Shown piece by piece: positions 31,686 through 42,643 of a DNA stretch of 64,000 bases. Under the pieces are notes generated by a model. The model was not told the DNA's origin. It saw only the letters and a program-made list of their open reading frames with translations, and did not search any database. The stretch comes from Sphingomonas sp. HDW15A (lineage in GTDB: Bacteria; Pseudomonadota; Alphaproteobacteria; Sphingomonadales; Sphingomonadaceae), in contig NZ_CP049870.1 in NCBI RefSeq assembly GCF_011301715.1, forward strand, positions 1,116,001-1,180,000, given 5' to 3'. A program made the position numbers and the translations under genes. Position 1 is the first letter of the stretch. Every line of letters begins with the position of its first letter.

Positions 31686-32641
31686 GACGTCAGCCTCCGC
31701 CGCATCGACAGCAGGATGGCGATGAATATCGGAGTGCCGGCAATCGTTGTGAGAACGCCCACGGGGATAGACCGGTTGACCTCGACCATTCGCGAAACCA
31801 GGTCCGCGGCGACGACCAACGAGGCGCCTATGGCGGCTGCGGGAATCATCGCGCGGCCGGGGTGCCCGGCCGATATGCGCCGAGCGATGACAGGGGCGAT
31901 GAGTCCGACAAAGCCAATCGCGCCGCAAACCGCCACGCATGCCCCGACTGCGATCGATGAAAGAACGATGATTTCGAGCGCGAGGCGCCGAGGGCGGAGT
32001 CCGGCAGCTGCGACCACGTCTTCCCCCAAAACAAGTAAATCGATGGCATTAGCCCGCCGGGCAATGAGCACGCCGGCTAGTCCCGCAGGAATCAGGGCCA
32101 CTGCAGCCTGTGCCAAGCTGCGGTCGGCGAAGCTGCCCATCAGCCAGTCGAACGCGTCGTAAAAGGCAAAGGGGGAAGGGGCCAGGGCCAAGGACAGGCT
32201 TGTGGCCGCACCGGCAGCAAGCGCGATTGCGAGACCTGCAAGCAGAAGTGACGCGGGTTCCGCCCGGCGACCTGCGAGAATGACAAGAAGAGCAAGCGCG
32301 CAAAGCGCGCCAACGGCGCCCGCAAATGCCATTGCCAGGGGCGATGAAAGGCCGAGCCAGTAAGCGGCGATGACCGCGCCAAGAGCAGCTCCGCCTGTGG
32401 ATCCCGTGAGGTCGGGCGATGCGAGCGGGTTCGCGAACAAGGCTTGCAGCGCCGCGCCAGTCAGACCCAGCGTGGCACCGTAGCCTAGCGCAAGCATTGT
32501 TCGCGGAGCGCGCAACTCAAACAAGAAGGTCTCAAGCAATTCCGGGCGGGCAAGGCGAATTGCCTCGACGGGCGCCCAGGGCAGAAGCAAATGCGCTGCC
32601 GCCAGAAGCAAAAGTCCGATTGCGATCGTGATCCGGCTCAA
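31682..32641 (-). CDS. btuC: ABC transporter permease for vitamin B12 (FecCD/BtuC family)
   Basis: Inner-membrane channel of the importer, 319 residues with about ten membrane segments. LRAPRTMLALGYGATLGLTG is the usual FecCD-family N-terminal motif, and the ATPase-coupling region includes GFVGLIAPVIARRISAGHPG. ATGA overlaps join it to btuF upstream and btuD downstream, so all four Btu genes are translated from one message. Confidence 0.9.
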   Translation of the reverse strand: MSRITIAIGLLLLAAAHLLLPWAPVEAIRLARPELLETFLFELRAPRTMLALGYGATLGLTGAALQALFANPLASPDLTGSTGGAALGAVIAAYWLGLSSPLAMAFAGAVGALCALALLVILAGRRAEPASLLLAGLAIALAAGAATSLSLALAPSPFAFYDAFDWLMGSFADRSLAQAAVALIPAGLAGVLIARRANAIDLLVLGEDVVAAAGLRPRRLALEIIVLSSIAVGACVAVCGAIGFVGLIAPVIARRISAGHPGRAMIPAAAIGASLVVAADLVSRMVEVNRSIPVGVLTTIAGTPIFIAILLSMRRRLTS

Positions 32642-33390
32642 TGCGGTAACCTTCGCATTCGATTGACCTCACCGATCATCAAGGGGCCGGCACACGTCCA
32701 TGCTCGGCCATCGACGGCATGCATGCGCGAGTGAAGGCGCCGGACAACCGGATGTGCGAACCAAGTTTGGCCGGACGACATTTGGCCCGATCGATAGGTT
32801 GAACGGAGGATGATTGGCGGCGGATTCGCAAGCAGATCTTCAAAGGTGACCTTGTCAGAAAAGGCCTTGGCGTGCCGATAGCCAGCTAGCGCCATCCACT
32901 GCGCGGCCGGGGACCAACTGCCGATCGAAACGCCGCCACCGGATAGAAAAAGAGCATCGCTCGTCGTTCGAGGTCGGGTCCGTTTCAGCTTTGCGATCTT
33001 GCGCAGGTATGGCGCTGCCCGTTTTGGGTCACCAAGTGCGGCCGCCACGAGACGAAGATTGCGCTCGACGCCAGCTATATCCATCGGCGACAGTAAGTCG
33101 ATTGTGCGGATCTCCATTTTCCGCGCCAACTCGTCTGTGGAGCGGCCAAGCCGGCCCATTGTCAAAAGGATTGTCGGCCGGCGCGTAATGGCCTGCTCCA
33201 ATTCACCGCGGTTGGACGGTATCGCCCGCGCTTTTCGGAACAGAGGCGATTCCTGCGGATCGTGCGACAGACGCGAAACGCTGACCAATTCGCCCGGTCG
33301 AGCGAGCAGAAGCGCATATTCATCCGCGCACAGGTTGAGCGAAGCGATGCGCACCGTACTAGCGGCCGCCAGCAACGCGAAGGCCGGCAT
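32638..33390 (-). CDS. btuF: Periplasmic cobalamin-binding protein (BtuF-like) with a very short leader
   Basis: Substrate-binding protein of the class III (helical-backbone) fold: VRIASLNLCADEYALLLARP then a Rossmann-like lobe and RRPTILLTMGRLG. ATG 33390 is preceded by a clear AAGGAGAGG site. The stretch before the mature start is only MPAFALLAAAST, which has a small hydrophobic core but no positively charged n-region, so export is uncertain. The start lies 32 bases inside the end of btuB in another frame, showing coupling. Total 250 residues, near normal for BtuF. Confidence 0.82.
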   Translation of the reverse strand: MPAFALLAAASTVRIASLNLCADEYALLLARPGELVSVSRLSHDPQESPLFRKARAIPSNRGELEQAITRRPTILLTMGRLGRSTDELARKMEIRTIDLLSPMDIAGVERNLRLVAAALGDPKRAAPYLRKIAKLKRTRPRTTSDALFLSGGGVSIGSWSPAAQWMALAGYRHAKAFSDKVTFEDLLANPPPIILRSTYRSGQMSSGQTWFAHPVVRRLHSRMHAVDGRAWTCAGPLMIGEVNRMRRLPH

Positions 33391-35190
33391 ATGCGCCTCT
33401 CCTTAGAGTGCGATAGCCGACGACGTCCTCATAGTCGGCATCGAAAACGTTGCTGAAGCGCGCGAACAGTTCAGTCTTTCTTGAAACGCGCCAACCGAGC
33501 CTTGCACTGCCAAGCCAGAAGGCATCGAGATCAACCAGTTCGAACGGGAAGCTGTCGCGGCGGTCGCGATTCTCTCCGGTGTAGGCAACAGACAGGCCAT
33601 AGGTCAGGCGACCACGAACGCCATTCGCGGAAAGAAAACCGCTATGTTTAGGGCGCCTTATCTCTTGTTCATCAGGGGAGTTATGAACCTGCTGGGTCGA
33701 GTCGAGCCAGGACATGCCCGCGGACAGGTCGAGCCACTTACCCGGTGACCAATGAAGCTCGGCCTCAATGCCCTGGCGTTTGCTCGTGCCGTCCGCGTTC
33801 AGAGTGCTGGTGAAGGTCGCATTGTCGACGATTTCGTCTTTCAGACGTTGGCGGAAATAGGTGACCGATGCCCTGACGCGCGAGTCGTTATAGCGGCCGC
33901 TCAACTCATAGCCTCGCGATCGTTCGGGCTTGAGGTCGGGATTGCCTGTGAACCCCCGGGGAAGAAGCCGTAGAGGTCGTTGAAGCTCGGTTGCGCGATC
34001 CCTTCGCCCCAGGAAGCGGTGATCGAAATACCGGGCCCGAAAGTGGCCAGCGCGGAAAGGCGCGCCGTCGTTGTATCCTTGAAGCGGTTGAACGCGTCAT
34101 GGCGAACGGCAACGTCCGTCACCAGCCATTCGCCCAGTTTCGCCTGCCACTCCATTGTTGCGGAAAGATGGTTGCGGGAGCGCTTCTGATCGGTGAATCC
34201 GCCGAACGCCTCATCCTCGGCGCGATAATGCTCCCATTCCCCCTCGATCGCGCCGGTGAGGCGATGCCCGACGCCTCTCGTTTCGAACACCCGTGACACT
34301 TGGCCGCTCGTCGCCCAGCGCCTGGCGTCGGTCCTGTTGAGAAAGTTGTCGTCCAGGGAATTGCGATTGCTCGACCCCAATAGCGAAGCTGCGAGTCGCG
34401 CGTCCCATCGGTCGCCCTTATGCGAGATCCAGACTCGTCCCGCAGAGAGCCGGTTCCTTGTCTCGTCGCGCGTATCGGCACGTGAGAACGTCAGCGGGCT
34501 GAACCCGTCGAACTGGCTCTCCGAGCGTATGGCAAAGCCATTGATCCCCGCTTCGCTAGTGTCCCCAAGCGCGACCGCAGCCCGGCCTCGTAATGCTATA
34601 TTGGAATAACCGTCCCTGTCCCCGCCCGACGTGCCAAAAGCGTCAATTCCGTCTGAGCCCTGGATCCCGGCGCCCAACGCCAACCCAAGTCGGCCTGTCG
34701 CCAATCCGGCAGTCGCGGACGCCCTGTAGAAGCCGTAGGAGCCAATTTCGCCATGCGCTGACGAGCCAGTTGCCGTAATTCCGTCGACGGCGACGACCCC
34801 GCCGATGGCCTCTGAACCCCACAATGCCGATTGCGGACCGCGCACGACCTCGATCCGGGATGCAAGGTCAGCGTTCAGCAGTTCGAAGCGCGGCTCGTTC
34901 GCTGCCGCGGGATCGTTCGCGCGGATGCCGTCGACGAATAACAAGGTATGATTGGCCTCGGCACCCCGGATACGAACCTGCGCCTGTGAGCCGGGCGTGC
35001 CACTGACCGAAACGGCGGCAGTTGGCGTCAAACGCAGGAAGTCGAGTGTCATCGGCTCACCGATCCTCGTGATGGTCTCGGCGTCGATGACGATGCTGCT
35101 CGCAGCGCTTTCGGCCTGTTCCTGCTCGGTCCTTGAAGCGGTGATAACGATGCTATCGCTCTGCAAGGGCCCGACGGGCGGAATGTCCAT
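33359..35190 (-). CDS. btuB: TonB-dependent vitamin B12 receptor (BtuB-like), with one apparent 1-base deletion
   Basis: Outer-membrane receptor: TonB-box-like DSIVITASRTEQEQ, plug domain with VRIRGAEANHTLLFVDGI and RIEVVRGPQSALWGSEAIGG, then the barrel. The frame breaks after LYGFFPGG; one extra G (plus-strand C run 33953-33957) restores GFTGNPDLKPERSRGYELSG and a 610-residue protein. ATG 35190 follows AGAGGAAA and is used here; upstream codons lie in the riboswitch. The protein then starts MDIPPVGPLQSDS with no signal peptide, and none is visible in any frame upstream, which is odd for an outer-membrane protein. Confidence 0.88.
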
Positions 35191-35214
35191 ATGCTTTCCT
35201 CTCATGACTGTCGT

Positions 35215-35385
35215 CACGAAAGGGACCGCGCGAAATTGCCGGACTGCCCCACGCCCCATTGCTGACTCCGGCAACAGAAACGGACGACAGCCTTGGGGAA
35301 GTATCTGGCTCGTCGCCATGAGGACGACTGACAGTTGCGGGCACAGCGCCGGAGTTTCACCGGCTTCCTTGCACCCAAGGCTCGC
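35215..35385 (-). promoter_or_regulatory. Cobalamin riboswitch controlling the btu operon
   Basis: The minus strand contains the conserved adenosylcobalamin aptamer core GCCGGTGAAACTCCGGC (about 35345-35361) followed by GCTGTGCCCGCAACTGT, and upstream GCCTTGGGTGCAAGGAA; a diverged B12-box-like GCCGGAGTCAGC lies near 35263-35274. It ends about 25 bases before the btuB start, so binding probably masks translation or transcription when B12 is plentiful. Exact ends are estimates. Confidence 0.9.
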
Positions 35386-35389
35386 GTAT

Positions 35390-35419
35390 CGGCTAGGAGG
35401 GGACCCCAAACCTTGTCAA
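35390..35419 (-). promoter_or_regulatory. Predicted btu operon promoter
   Basis: Minus strand TTGACA (35419-35414), 18-base spacer, TAGCCG (35395-35390). Transcription would start near 35383, just before the riboswitch. Its -35 box occupies the same bases as the rpmE -35 box on the other strand. Confidence 0.5.
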
Positions 35420-35441
35420 GCGAATGCCCTTCCGCTAGGGG
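35413..35441 (+). promoter_or_regulatory. Predicted rpmE promoter
   Basis: TTGTCA (35413-35418), 17-base spacer, TAGGGG (35436-35441) in GCTAGGGGCGCG, the same -10 context as rpsB. Start near 35448 gives a 48-base leader. Confidence 0.55.
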
Positions 35442-35458
35442 CGCGCGACACCTTACTG

Positions 35459-35476
35459 GGCTGGTCGGAACCAGCC
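35459..35476 (+). promoter_or_regulatory. Hairpin in the rpmE leader
   Basis: GGCTGGT pairs with ACCAGCC around CGGA, 19 bases before the rpmE start and just ahead of its AAGGAAA binding site. Placement suits autoregulation by L31, but this is inference. Confidence 0.35.
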
Positions 35477-35495
35477 GCTATCCAAGGAAAATGCC

Positions 35496-35726
35496 ATGAA
35501 GTCCGGGACTCACCCCGATTATCACATGATCAACGTCGAAATGACCGACGGCACGACCTTCCAGACCCGCTCCACCTGGGGCAAGGAAGGCGACACGCTG
35601 CACCTCGACATCGATCCCAAGACCCACCCGGCCTGGACCGGCGGCAATACCCGCCTGCTTCAGGAAGGCGGCCAGGTCGCGCGCTTCAACAAGCGCTTTG
35701 GCGGCCTCTCGCTCTCGAAAAAGTAG
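35496..35726 (+). CDS. rpmE: 50S ribosomal protein L31
   Basis: The 76-residue product starts [19 protein letters not shown] and ends [13 protein letters not shown], matching the alphaproteobacterial L31 group. The zinc-binding cysteines of the C+ type are absent, so this is the zinc-independent form. It has its own promoter and a leader hairpin. The acetyltransferase gene follows after 11 bases. Confidence 0.95.
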   Translation: MKSGTHPDYHMINVEMTDGTTFQTRSTWGKEGDTLHLDIDPKTHPAWTGGNTRLLQEGGQVARFNKRFGGLSLSKK

Positions 35727-35737
35727 ACCTGCCCTCC

Positions 35738-36274
35738 GTGGCAGAGAAGCTTCGCTCGGCTCCGACACTGGAGACCGGGCGATTGCTTTTGCGGGCCTGG
35801 CGCAAGGACGACTTTCGCCCCTGGCAGGCAATCATGCATCAGCCAGACGTGCACCGTCACTTCGGACCGACTCCGATCGGCGAGGAAGAGCTTTGGCGGC
35901 GGATGGCGGCTGGCGTCGGAAGTTGGCCGCTCCTCGGCATCGGAAGCTGGGCAGTCGAGCGAAAGGCCGATGGCCGTCTCATTGGCAACGTCGGTCTGTT
36001 CAATGCCTGGCGCGCGCTCGAGCCCGTTTTCGGCGAGGAACCCGAGATGGGCTGGATTTTCTCGACCGAAGTTCATGGGCAGGGCATGGCGGGCGAAGCG
36101 TGCCGCGCGGCGCTCGACTGGTTCGATGCCCACGTCGAGCCGGTGCCGGTCTGGGCGATCATCGCCCCTGAAAACACGCCCTCGCTTAAGCTGGCGGAGC
36201 GCCTCGGTTTCATTCACCATAACGAGACGATTTACAATGGTGAGCCGACGTTCGTCTTGAAGCGCACGCTTTAG
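35738..36274 (+). CDS. GNAT-family N-acetyltransferase (RimJ/RimL type)
   Basis: The 178-residue product begins with LETGRLLLRAWRKDDF, typical of the RimJ/RimL-like branch, and has the acetyl-CoA loop MGWIFSTEVHGQGMAGEACRAAL (Q/R-x-x-G-x-G/A variant HGQGMAGEA) and ENTPSLKLAERLGF at the end. GTG 35738 is the first usable in-frame start after rpmE. Targets could be a ribosomal protein or a small amine; nothing in the sequence decides. It probably shares the rpmE transcript. Confidence 0.85.
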   Translation: MAEKLRSAPTLETGRLLLRAWRKDDFRPWQAIMHQPDVHRHFGPTPIGEEELWRRMAAGVGSWPLLGIGSWAVERKADGRLIGNVGLFNAWRALEPVFGEEPEMGWIFSTEVHGQGMAGEACRAALDWFDAHVEPVPVWAIIAPENTPSLKLAERLGFIHHNETIYNGEPTFVLKRTL

Positions 36275-36277
36275 CGT

Positions 36278-38185
<1,908 letters not shown>

Positions 38186-38190
38186 CGCGA

Positions 38191-38748
38191 TCAGGCCTTG
38201 AAGTCGATTTTCGGGGCCGACTGGATCGCCGGATCCTCGTCCTTGTAATATTCCTCTTCGGTGAAGCCGAGCGGCCGCGCGAAGAACATGTCCGGGAAGG
38301 ACTGGATGCGCGTATTCAGGTCTCGCGCCGTCGCATTGTAGTAGCGGCGCGCTGACTGAAGCTCCCCTTCAATGGTGCTCAGTTCACCCTGGAGTTGCTG
38401 GAAGTTCTCGCTCGCGCGCAGTTCCGGATAGGCCTCGGCGACCGCGAACAGGCGTCCGATCAGCCCGGTCATCTGGGCATCAGCCGCGGCAGTGGCGGCA
38501 ACCCCGCTCGCGCCCGTCATGGCTCCGCGGGCCGCCGTGATCGCCTCGAAGGTGGCTTTTTCGTGACTCGCATACCCTTTCACAGTCTCGACCAGGTTGG
38601 GGATGAGGTCTGCGCGGCGGCGAAGCTGCACGGTGATCCCGCTGAAGGCTTCCTTCACCAGTGCGCGCAAGCGCACCAGCCGATTGTAGATCATCACCGC
38701 GAACAGGATGATGACGAAAACGACGGCGAAAATGATGCCCAAGGTCAT
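38191..38748 (-). CDS. lemA: LemA-family membrane protein
   Basis: The 185-residue product has an N-terminal membrane anchor (IIFAVVFVIILFAVMIYNRL) and the LemA core LRRRADLIPNLVETVKGYA near residue 42, with RYYNATARDLNTRIQSFPD and FARPLGFTEEEYY at the end. The ATG overlaps a GGGGGAGAC purine-rich site. It forms a two-gene operon with the DUF2207 gene. The cellular role of LemA proteins is not established. Confidence 0.93.
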   Translation of the reverse strand: MTLGIIFAVVFVIILFAVMIYNRLVRLRALVKEAFSGITVQLRRRADLIPNLVETVKGYASHEKATFEAITAARGAMTGASGVAATAAADAQMTGLIGRLFAVAEAYPELRASENFQQLQGELSTIEGELQSARRYYNATARDLNTRIQSFPDMFFARPLGFTEEEYYKDEDPAIQSAPKIDFKA

Positions 38749-38796
38749 GGTTGTCTCCCCCTCAACAGGGTAGGACCATAATCGGCAGCAACAATC

Positions 38797-39987
38797 CTAG
38801 AAAGCGGAAATGCCGGTAATGGCCCGACCCATGATGAGGGCATGCACGTCATGCGTCCCTTCATAGGTGTTGACCGTCTCGAGGTTTGCAGCGTGGCGCA
38901 TCACCTGGAACTCCGCGGAAATGCCGTTGCCGCCGTGCATGTCGCGGGCGATCCGCGCGATGTCGAGCGCTTTGCCGACATTGTTACGCTTGATGAGGCT
39001 AATCGTCTCAGGGATCAGCACTCCATCTTCCATCCTCCGCCCGACGCGAAGGGCCGCCTGAAGCCCGAGCGTGATGTCGGTGATCATGTTCGCCAGCTTC
39101 AGCTGGACGAGCTGATTGGCGGCGAGCGGGCGATCGAATTGCTTGCGGTCGAGCGTGTAGCGGCGTGCAGCGGCGTAACAGGCTTCAGCCGCTCCCATTG
39201 CGCCCCAGCCGATGCCGTAACGCGCGCGATTGAGGCATCCGAACGGGCCCTTCAGTCCTGAAATCTCAGGGAACAGGGCGTCCTCGCCGATCTCGACTCC
39301 ATCCATGACGATCTCGCCGGTGATCGAGGCGCGCAAGGAGAGCTTCTCCTTGATCTTGGGCGCGGACAGCCCCTTCATGCCCTTTTCCAGCACGAACCCA
39401 CGGATCGCGCCGCCATGCGCCTCGGACTTCGCCCAAACGACGAAGACGTCGGCGATCGGCGAGTTGGTGATCCACATCTTCGAGCCGCGGAGGCGATAGC
39501 CGCCCTCGATCTTCTCGGCCCGGGTACGCATCCCGCCGGGATCCGAGCCGGCGTCCGGTTCGGTCAGCCCGAAGCAACCGACCAGCTCGCCGCTGGCCAG
39601 GCCGGGCAAATACTTCCGCCTCTGCTCTTCCGATCCGTAGGCATTGATCGGGTGCATGACGAGCGAGCTCTGGACCGAGCAGGCGGAGCGGTAGCCGCTG
39701 TCGACCCGCTCAACCGCGCGGGCAATGAGGCCATAGCTGACGTAGCCGAGGCCGGCGCCGCCATATTCGGGCGAGATCGTCGCGCCTAACAGGCCAAGCT
39801 TGCCCATCTCGCGCATGATTTCGCGGTCGAAATCTTCCTCGAGATAGGCCTTTGTGACCCGCGGCTGAAGCTCCGCTTGGGCGTAATTCTCGGCGGTGTC
39901 GCGCACCATCCGTTCTTCGTCGCTCAACTGTTCGTTGAGCCCGAAGGGGTCCTCCCAGTCGAATGGCTTGATCACCGGCTCACCCAC
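38797..39987 (-). CDS. Acyl-CoA dehydrogenase, glutaryl-CoA dehydrogenase type
   Basis: FAD enzyme of 396 residues. [24 protein letters not shown] at the N-terminus, [20 protein letters not shown] in the middle and [44 protein letters not shown] at the end are characteristic of GcdH, with the catalytic Glu in the YEGTHDVH segment. Glutaryl-CoA is the likely substrate (lysine/tryptophan breakdown), though other short-chain substrates are possible. The start is GTG 39987; no partner gene lies next to it. Confidence 0.9.
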   Translation of the reverse strand: MGEPVIKPFDWEDPFGLNEQLSDEERMVRDTAENYAQAELQPRVTKAYLEEDFDREIMREMGKLGLLGATISPEYGGAGLGYVSYGLIARAVERVDSGYRSACSVQSSLVMHPINAYGSEEQRRKYLPGLASGELVGCFGLTEPDAGSDPGGMRTRAEKIEGGYRLRGSKMWITNSPIADVFVVWAKSEAHGGAIRGFVLEKGMKGLSAPKIKEKLSLRASITGEIVMDGVEIGEDALFPEISGLKGPFGCLNRARYGIGWGAMGAAEACYAAARRYTLDRKQFDRPLAANQLVQLKLANMITDITLGLQAALRVGRRMEDGVLIPETISLIKRNNVGKALDIARIARDMHGGNGISAEFQVMRHAANLETVNTYEGTHDVHALIMGRAITGISAF

Positions 39988-40047
39988 CTGGCCGCGCTCC
40001 CTTTGGTTGTCGGATGCGCGGCCTTTAGCGGCAGAACGGCCGTCCCG

Positions 40048-42150
40048 CTAGCTGGCTGGCGTTGGCGTGCCGCCGCCGAAACTGCGCTTGTAGGTGATGC
40101 GGAATTGCTGGTGCGAGTTGCGCTCGCGATATTCGCGCAGGTTCGGCCCCTCGAACGAGCGGTTCGGGAAGGTGAACTGGCGGTCGCGGATGCCATGTGT
40201 GCCAAACAGGTTGTTCACGTTGAGCGTCCAGGTTGTCTTTGCCGTGGGGCGGAACTCCAAGAACGCATTGCCGAACGGTCCGCCGTTGAAGTTGATGTCT
40301 TCTTCGTTCGCCCGGAAAATGGTGAACTTGTCGCGATCGCTGACGTCGAAGCCATAGGCCCACCTGCCTATGTCGCGGCGCACTTCTACATACCATTCCC
40401 ATGATGGATAATAGAATGAGAAGTCGCGCATCTCGTCGCTGATCGGGTCGTGAACGCGGGTTTTCTGAATCGTACCGTCGAATTTCGCGCGGACCCCGGT
40501 GAGGCCGAAGCGGTCGAGCGGAGCGTCGATTGCGAGGTGGGCGAATAGCCGCTTTCCAGTGCCGATGTTGCCGGGAGCGTCGAAGCCTTCTTCGGTTAGG
40601 ATCCGGTCTTGCAGCATGCTGATATGGTCATAGCCGAGGTCGAGCTTGACGAGTCCGCTGTCGAAAAGAGGCCGATCGACGCTCGCCCGTATTTCCCAAG
40701 CGCGTTGTGGCTCCAGGTCGGCGTTGCCGCCATTGACCCGGTCGTCGCTGAGCTGCGCCGAGCTAATGAAGTCATAGAAATCGAGCTGCGCGACGGTGCG
40801 CCGGATCGAAAACTGGCTGTGCCAGCCGCTCTTGCCCTTCCAGTCGAGCGTGAGACTCGGTTTCAGGAACTTCAGGACACGATCTGCAGTCGTGTCGCCG
40901 CGCACGGCAAGATCCGAATATTCATAATTCAGCCCGGCATCGACGCGGACGGCGCTGGAAACCTGCTTGCCGGCCTTGACGTAAAATTCCGCGCGCTGTT
41001 CCTCGACCGTCGCCTGGTCGATCGGAAGGTCGATCCGCTCCCGGAAGCCGTCCGGGCCGAGCACGAAGAGGTTGAGGTCGGCATCGAGCGTGTTGAACGC
41101 GGCTTCCGCGCCCATTTCATAGGTAAGGCCGAACAGGCTGGAGTGGCTCCAGCTGAGCCGGCCGAGGGTCTCGCCACGCTGGACTTCCTGTCCCTGTTCG
41201 AAACCGCCGACGACTTCGCCGTCGATCCGCTCGAGCACGGTATCGAGATTCTCCTGGTCGCGGCGGTTGAGCAAGGCGACGAACTTGATTGCGCCGCCGC
41301 CAAGTGGACGGGTGATGTCGCCGCCAATCTCGAAGGCCGGCGCCTTGGCATATTGGAAAAGGCGATCGTCGCGCTCGGGCTCACCGACGGGATAGACCTT
41401 ATTTTTCTGGACAAAATCCTCGTGGAACAGCGAAAATCGCCCGTTGACGTGCGCAGAATGGTTCGGCGCCTGTTCGAACGACCAAGTCCCCGAAATGAAC
41501 GGGTTCTCGGGGCGGTAGCGATTTTCCTTGCGGCGCTTCTCGATCAGCTCGCCCGTATCCGGATCGGTGATCGTGTCCGTGCCCTCGTCAGCGGCATCGT
41601 CGTTCGCCGTACCGGCAGCGACGTTAAATGTGGAGTTGCCGTTTTTCCACGTGGCGGATCCGGAGAGGTTCGGGATGATCGCGCCCGTCCGCAGGGTCCG
41701 CGCGCTGGCAGTAACCGTGGCGTCGAAACCGCCTTCAGCCGAAAGGATCACATTAAGCACCTGGCTCTTGCCGGAATATTCCGAACCGTAAAGTGAGCCA
41801 CTGCCCATTTCGACCCGGACAACCCGGCTAGCTGGAATTCGCGCCAGGATCGTAGAAAGGGATTCCGCCTTCGAACTTGGGCGAGCGCCGTTGAAGACGA
41901 CGTTTCCGGCGGCCCCCACGAACCCGCGGATATCGCTATTGCCCTCTTCCAGCTGGAAGCCCGGAACGCGCAAAACAATGTCGAGTGCAGTCCTTGGCGA
42001 ATAGGTGGCGAAGAAATCCGCATTGTAGACGGACGTGCCCGCGGTGGAGGGCGGGGTCACTTTTGACGACACATCTTCCTGAGCCAAGGCTGGCGAGGTC
42101 CACGCGATTGCCGCGACACCGACCGAACTCAAAACACACAAACGCACCAT
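40048..42150 (-). CDS. TonB-dependent outer membrane receptor
   Basis: A 700-residue receptor with signal peptide MVRLCVLSSVGVAAIAWTSP ending ALAQ, plug domain (TALDIVLRVPGFQLEEG, FNGARPSSKAESLSTILARI, RVEMGSGSLYGSEYSGKSQ) and a long barrel with DADLNLFVLGPDGFRERID and INFNGGPFGNAFLEFRP. ATG 42150 is used because the signal peptide begins there; ten further in-frame residues upstream add nothing. The plug type is common in the large receptor families of sphingomonads, but the ligand is unknown. No riboswitch or transporter genes adjoin it. Confidence 0.9.
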   Translation of the reverse strand: MVRLCVLSSVGVAAIAWTSPALAQEDVSSKVTPPSTAGTSVYNADFFATYSPRTALDIVLRVPGFQLEEGNSDIRGFVGAAGNVVFNGARPSSKAESLSTILARIPASRVVRVEMGSGSLYGSEYSGKSQVLNVILSAEGGFDATVTASARTLRTGAIIPNLSGSATWKNGNSTFNVAAGTANDDAADEGTDTITDPDTGELIEKRRKENRYRPENPFISGTWSFEQAPNHSAHVNGRFSLFHEDFVQKNKVYPVGEPERDDRLFQYAKAPAFEIGGDITRPLGGGAIKFVALLNRRDQENLDTVLERIDGEVVGGFEQGQEVQRGETLGRLSWSHSSLFGLTYEMGAEAAFNTLDADLNLFVLGPDGFRERIDLPIDQATVEEQRAEFYVKAGKQVSSAVRVDAGLNYEYSDLAVRGDTTADRVLKFLKPSLTLDWKGKSGWHSQFSIRRTVAQLDFYDFISSAQLSDDRVNGGNADLEPQRAWEIRASVDRPLFDSGLVKLDLGYDHISMLQDRILTEEGFDAPGNIGTGKRLFAHLAIDAPLDRFGLTGVRAKFDGTIQKTRVHDPISDEMRDFSFYYPSWEWYVEVRRDIGRWAYGFDVSDRDKFTIFRANEEDINFNGGPFGNAFLEFRPTAKTTWTLNVNNLFGTHGIRDRQFTFPNRSFEGPNLREYRERNSHQQFRITYKRSFGGGTPTPAS

Positions 42151-42217
42151 GACTGCCCCTGTATTAGAACGATAACACACCTAGGATTGAAATGACCGCC
42201 GCACCAGCGACGTTCGA

Positions 42218-42236
42218 CGAGTCGACAAACGACTCG
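42218..42236. repeat. 7-bp inverted repeat upstream of the TonB receptor
   Basis: CGAGTCG (42218-42224) and CGACTCG (42230-42236) around ACAAA, 68 bases before the receptor start. Could be an operator or a terminator for the tRNA transcript. Confidence 0.35.
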
Positions 42237-42318
42237 ACGGACAATCGGCGGTCTCGCGACGAGGGGATGCGCGCCATGCTCGGCTGATCCGGGCCGGATT
42301 CAAATAACGTCTGGAAGG

Positions 42319-42408
<90 letters not shown>

Positions 42409-42643
42409 GGATTGCCGTGCCTTTATCACTTTCCCGGAAGCGCGAAAGTCCCTCCCGGACCCGACAAGCGGACGGAGCACGGATTATCTCGAATGGGTGC
42501 CCAGCCGGATCCGTGTCTAGGCGTCGGCCAAGGTGGCGTTCAGCTATCGTTACCCAAACGGCGACGGAATGTTGTCGCAGCGCGACGAACGCCTATGTGC
42601 CCAGGACGGGTGAGCCGCTAGCCTGTCGACGAAGGAGAATGTT

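Noticed and set aside
35191-35409. 73-residue N-terminal extension of btuB
   Set aside because: The sequence is the cobalamin riboswitch; the extension has no signal peptide character and a good binding site precedes ATG 35190.
40609-41796. Plus-strand 395-residue frame inside the TonB receptor gene
   Set aside because: Antisense shadow; the receptor on the minus strand has signal peptide, plug and barrel motifs.
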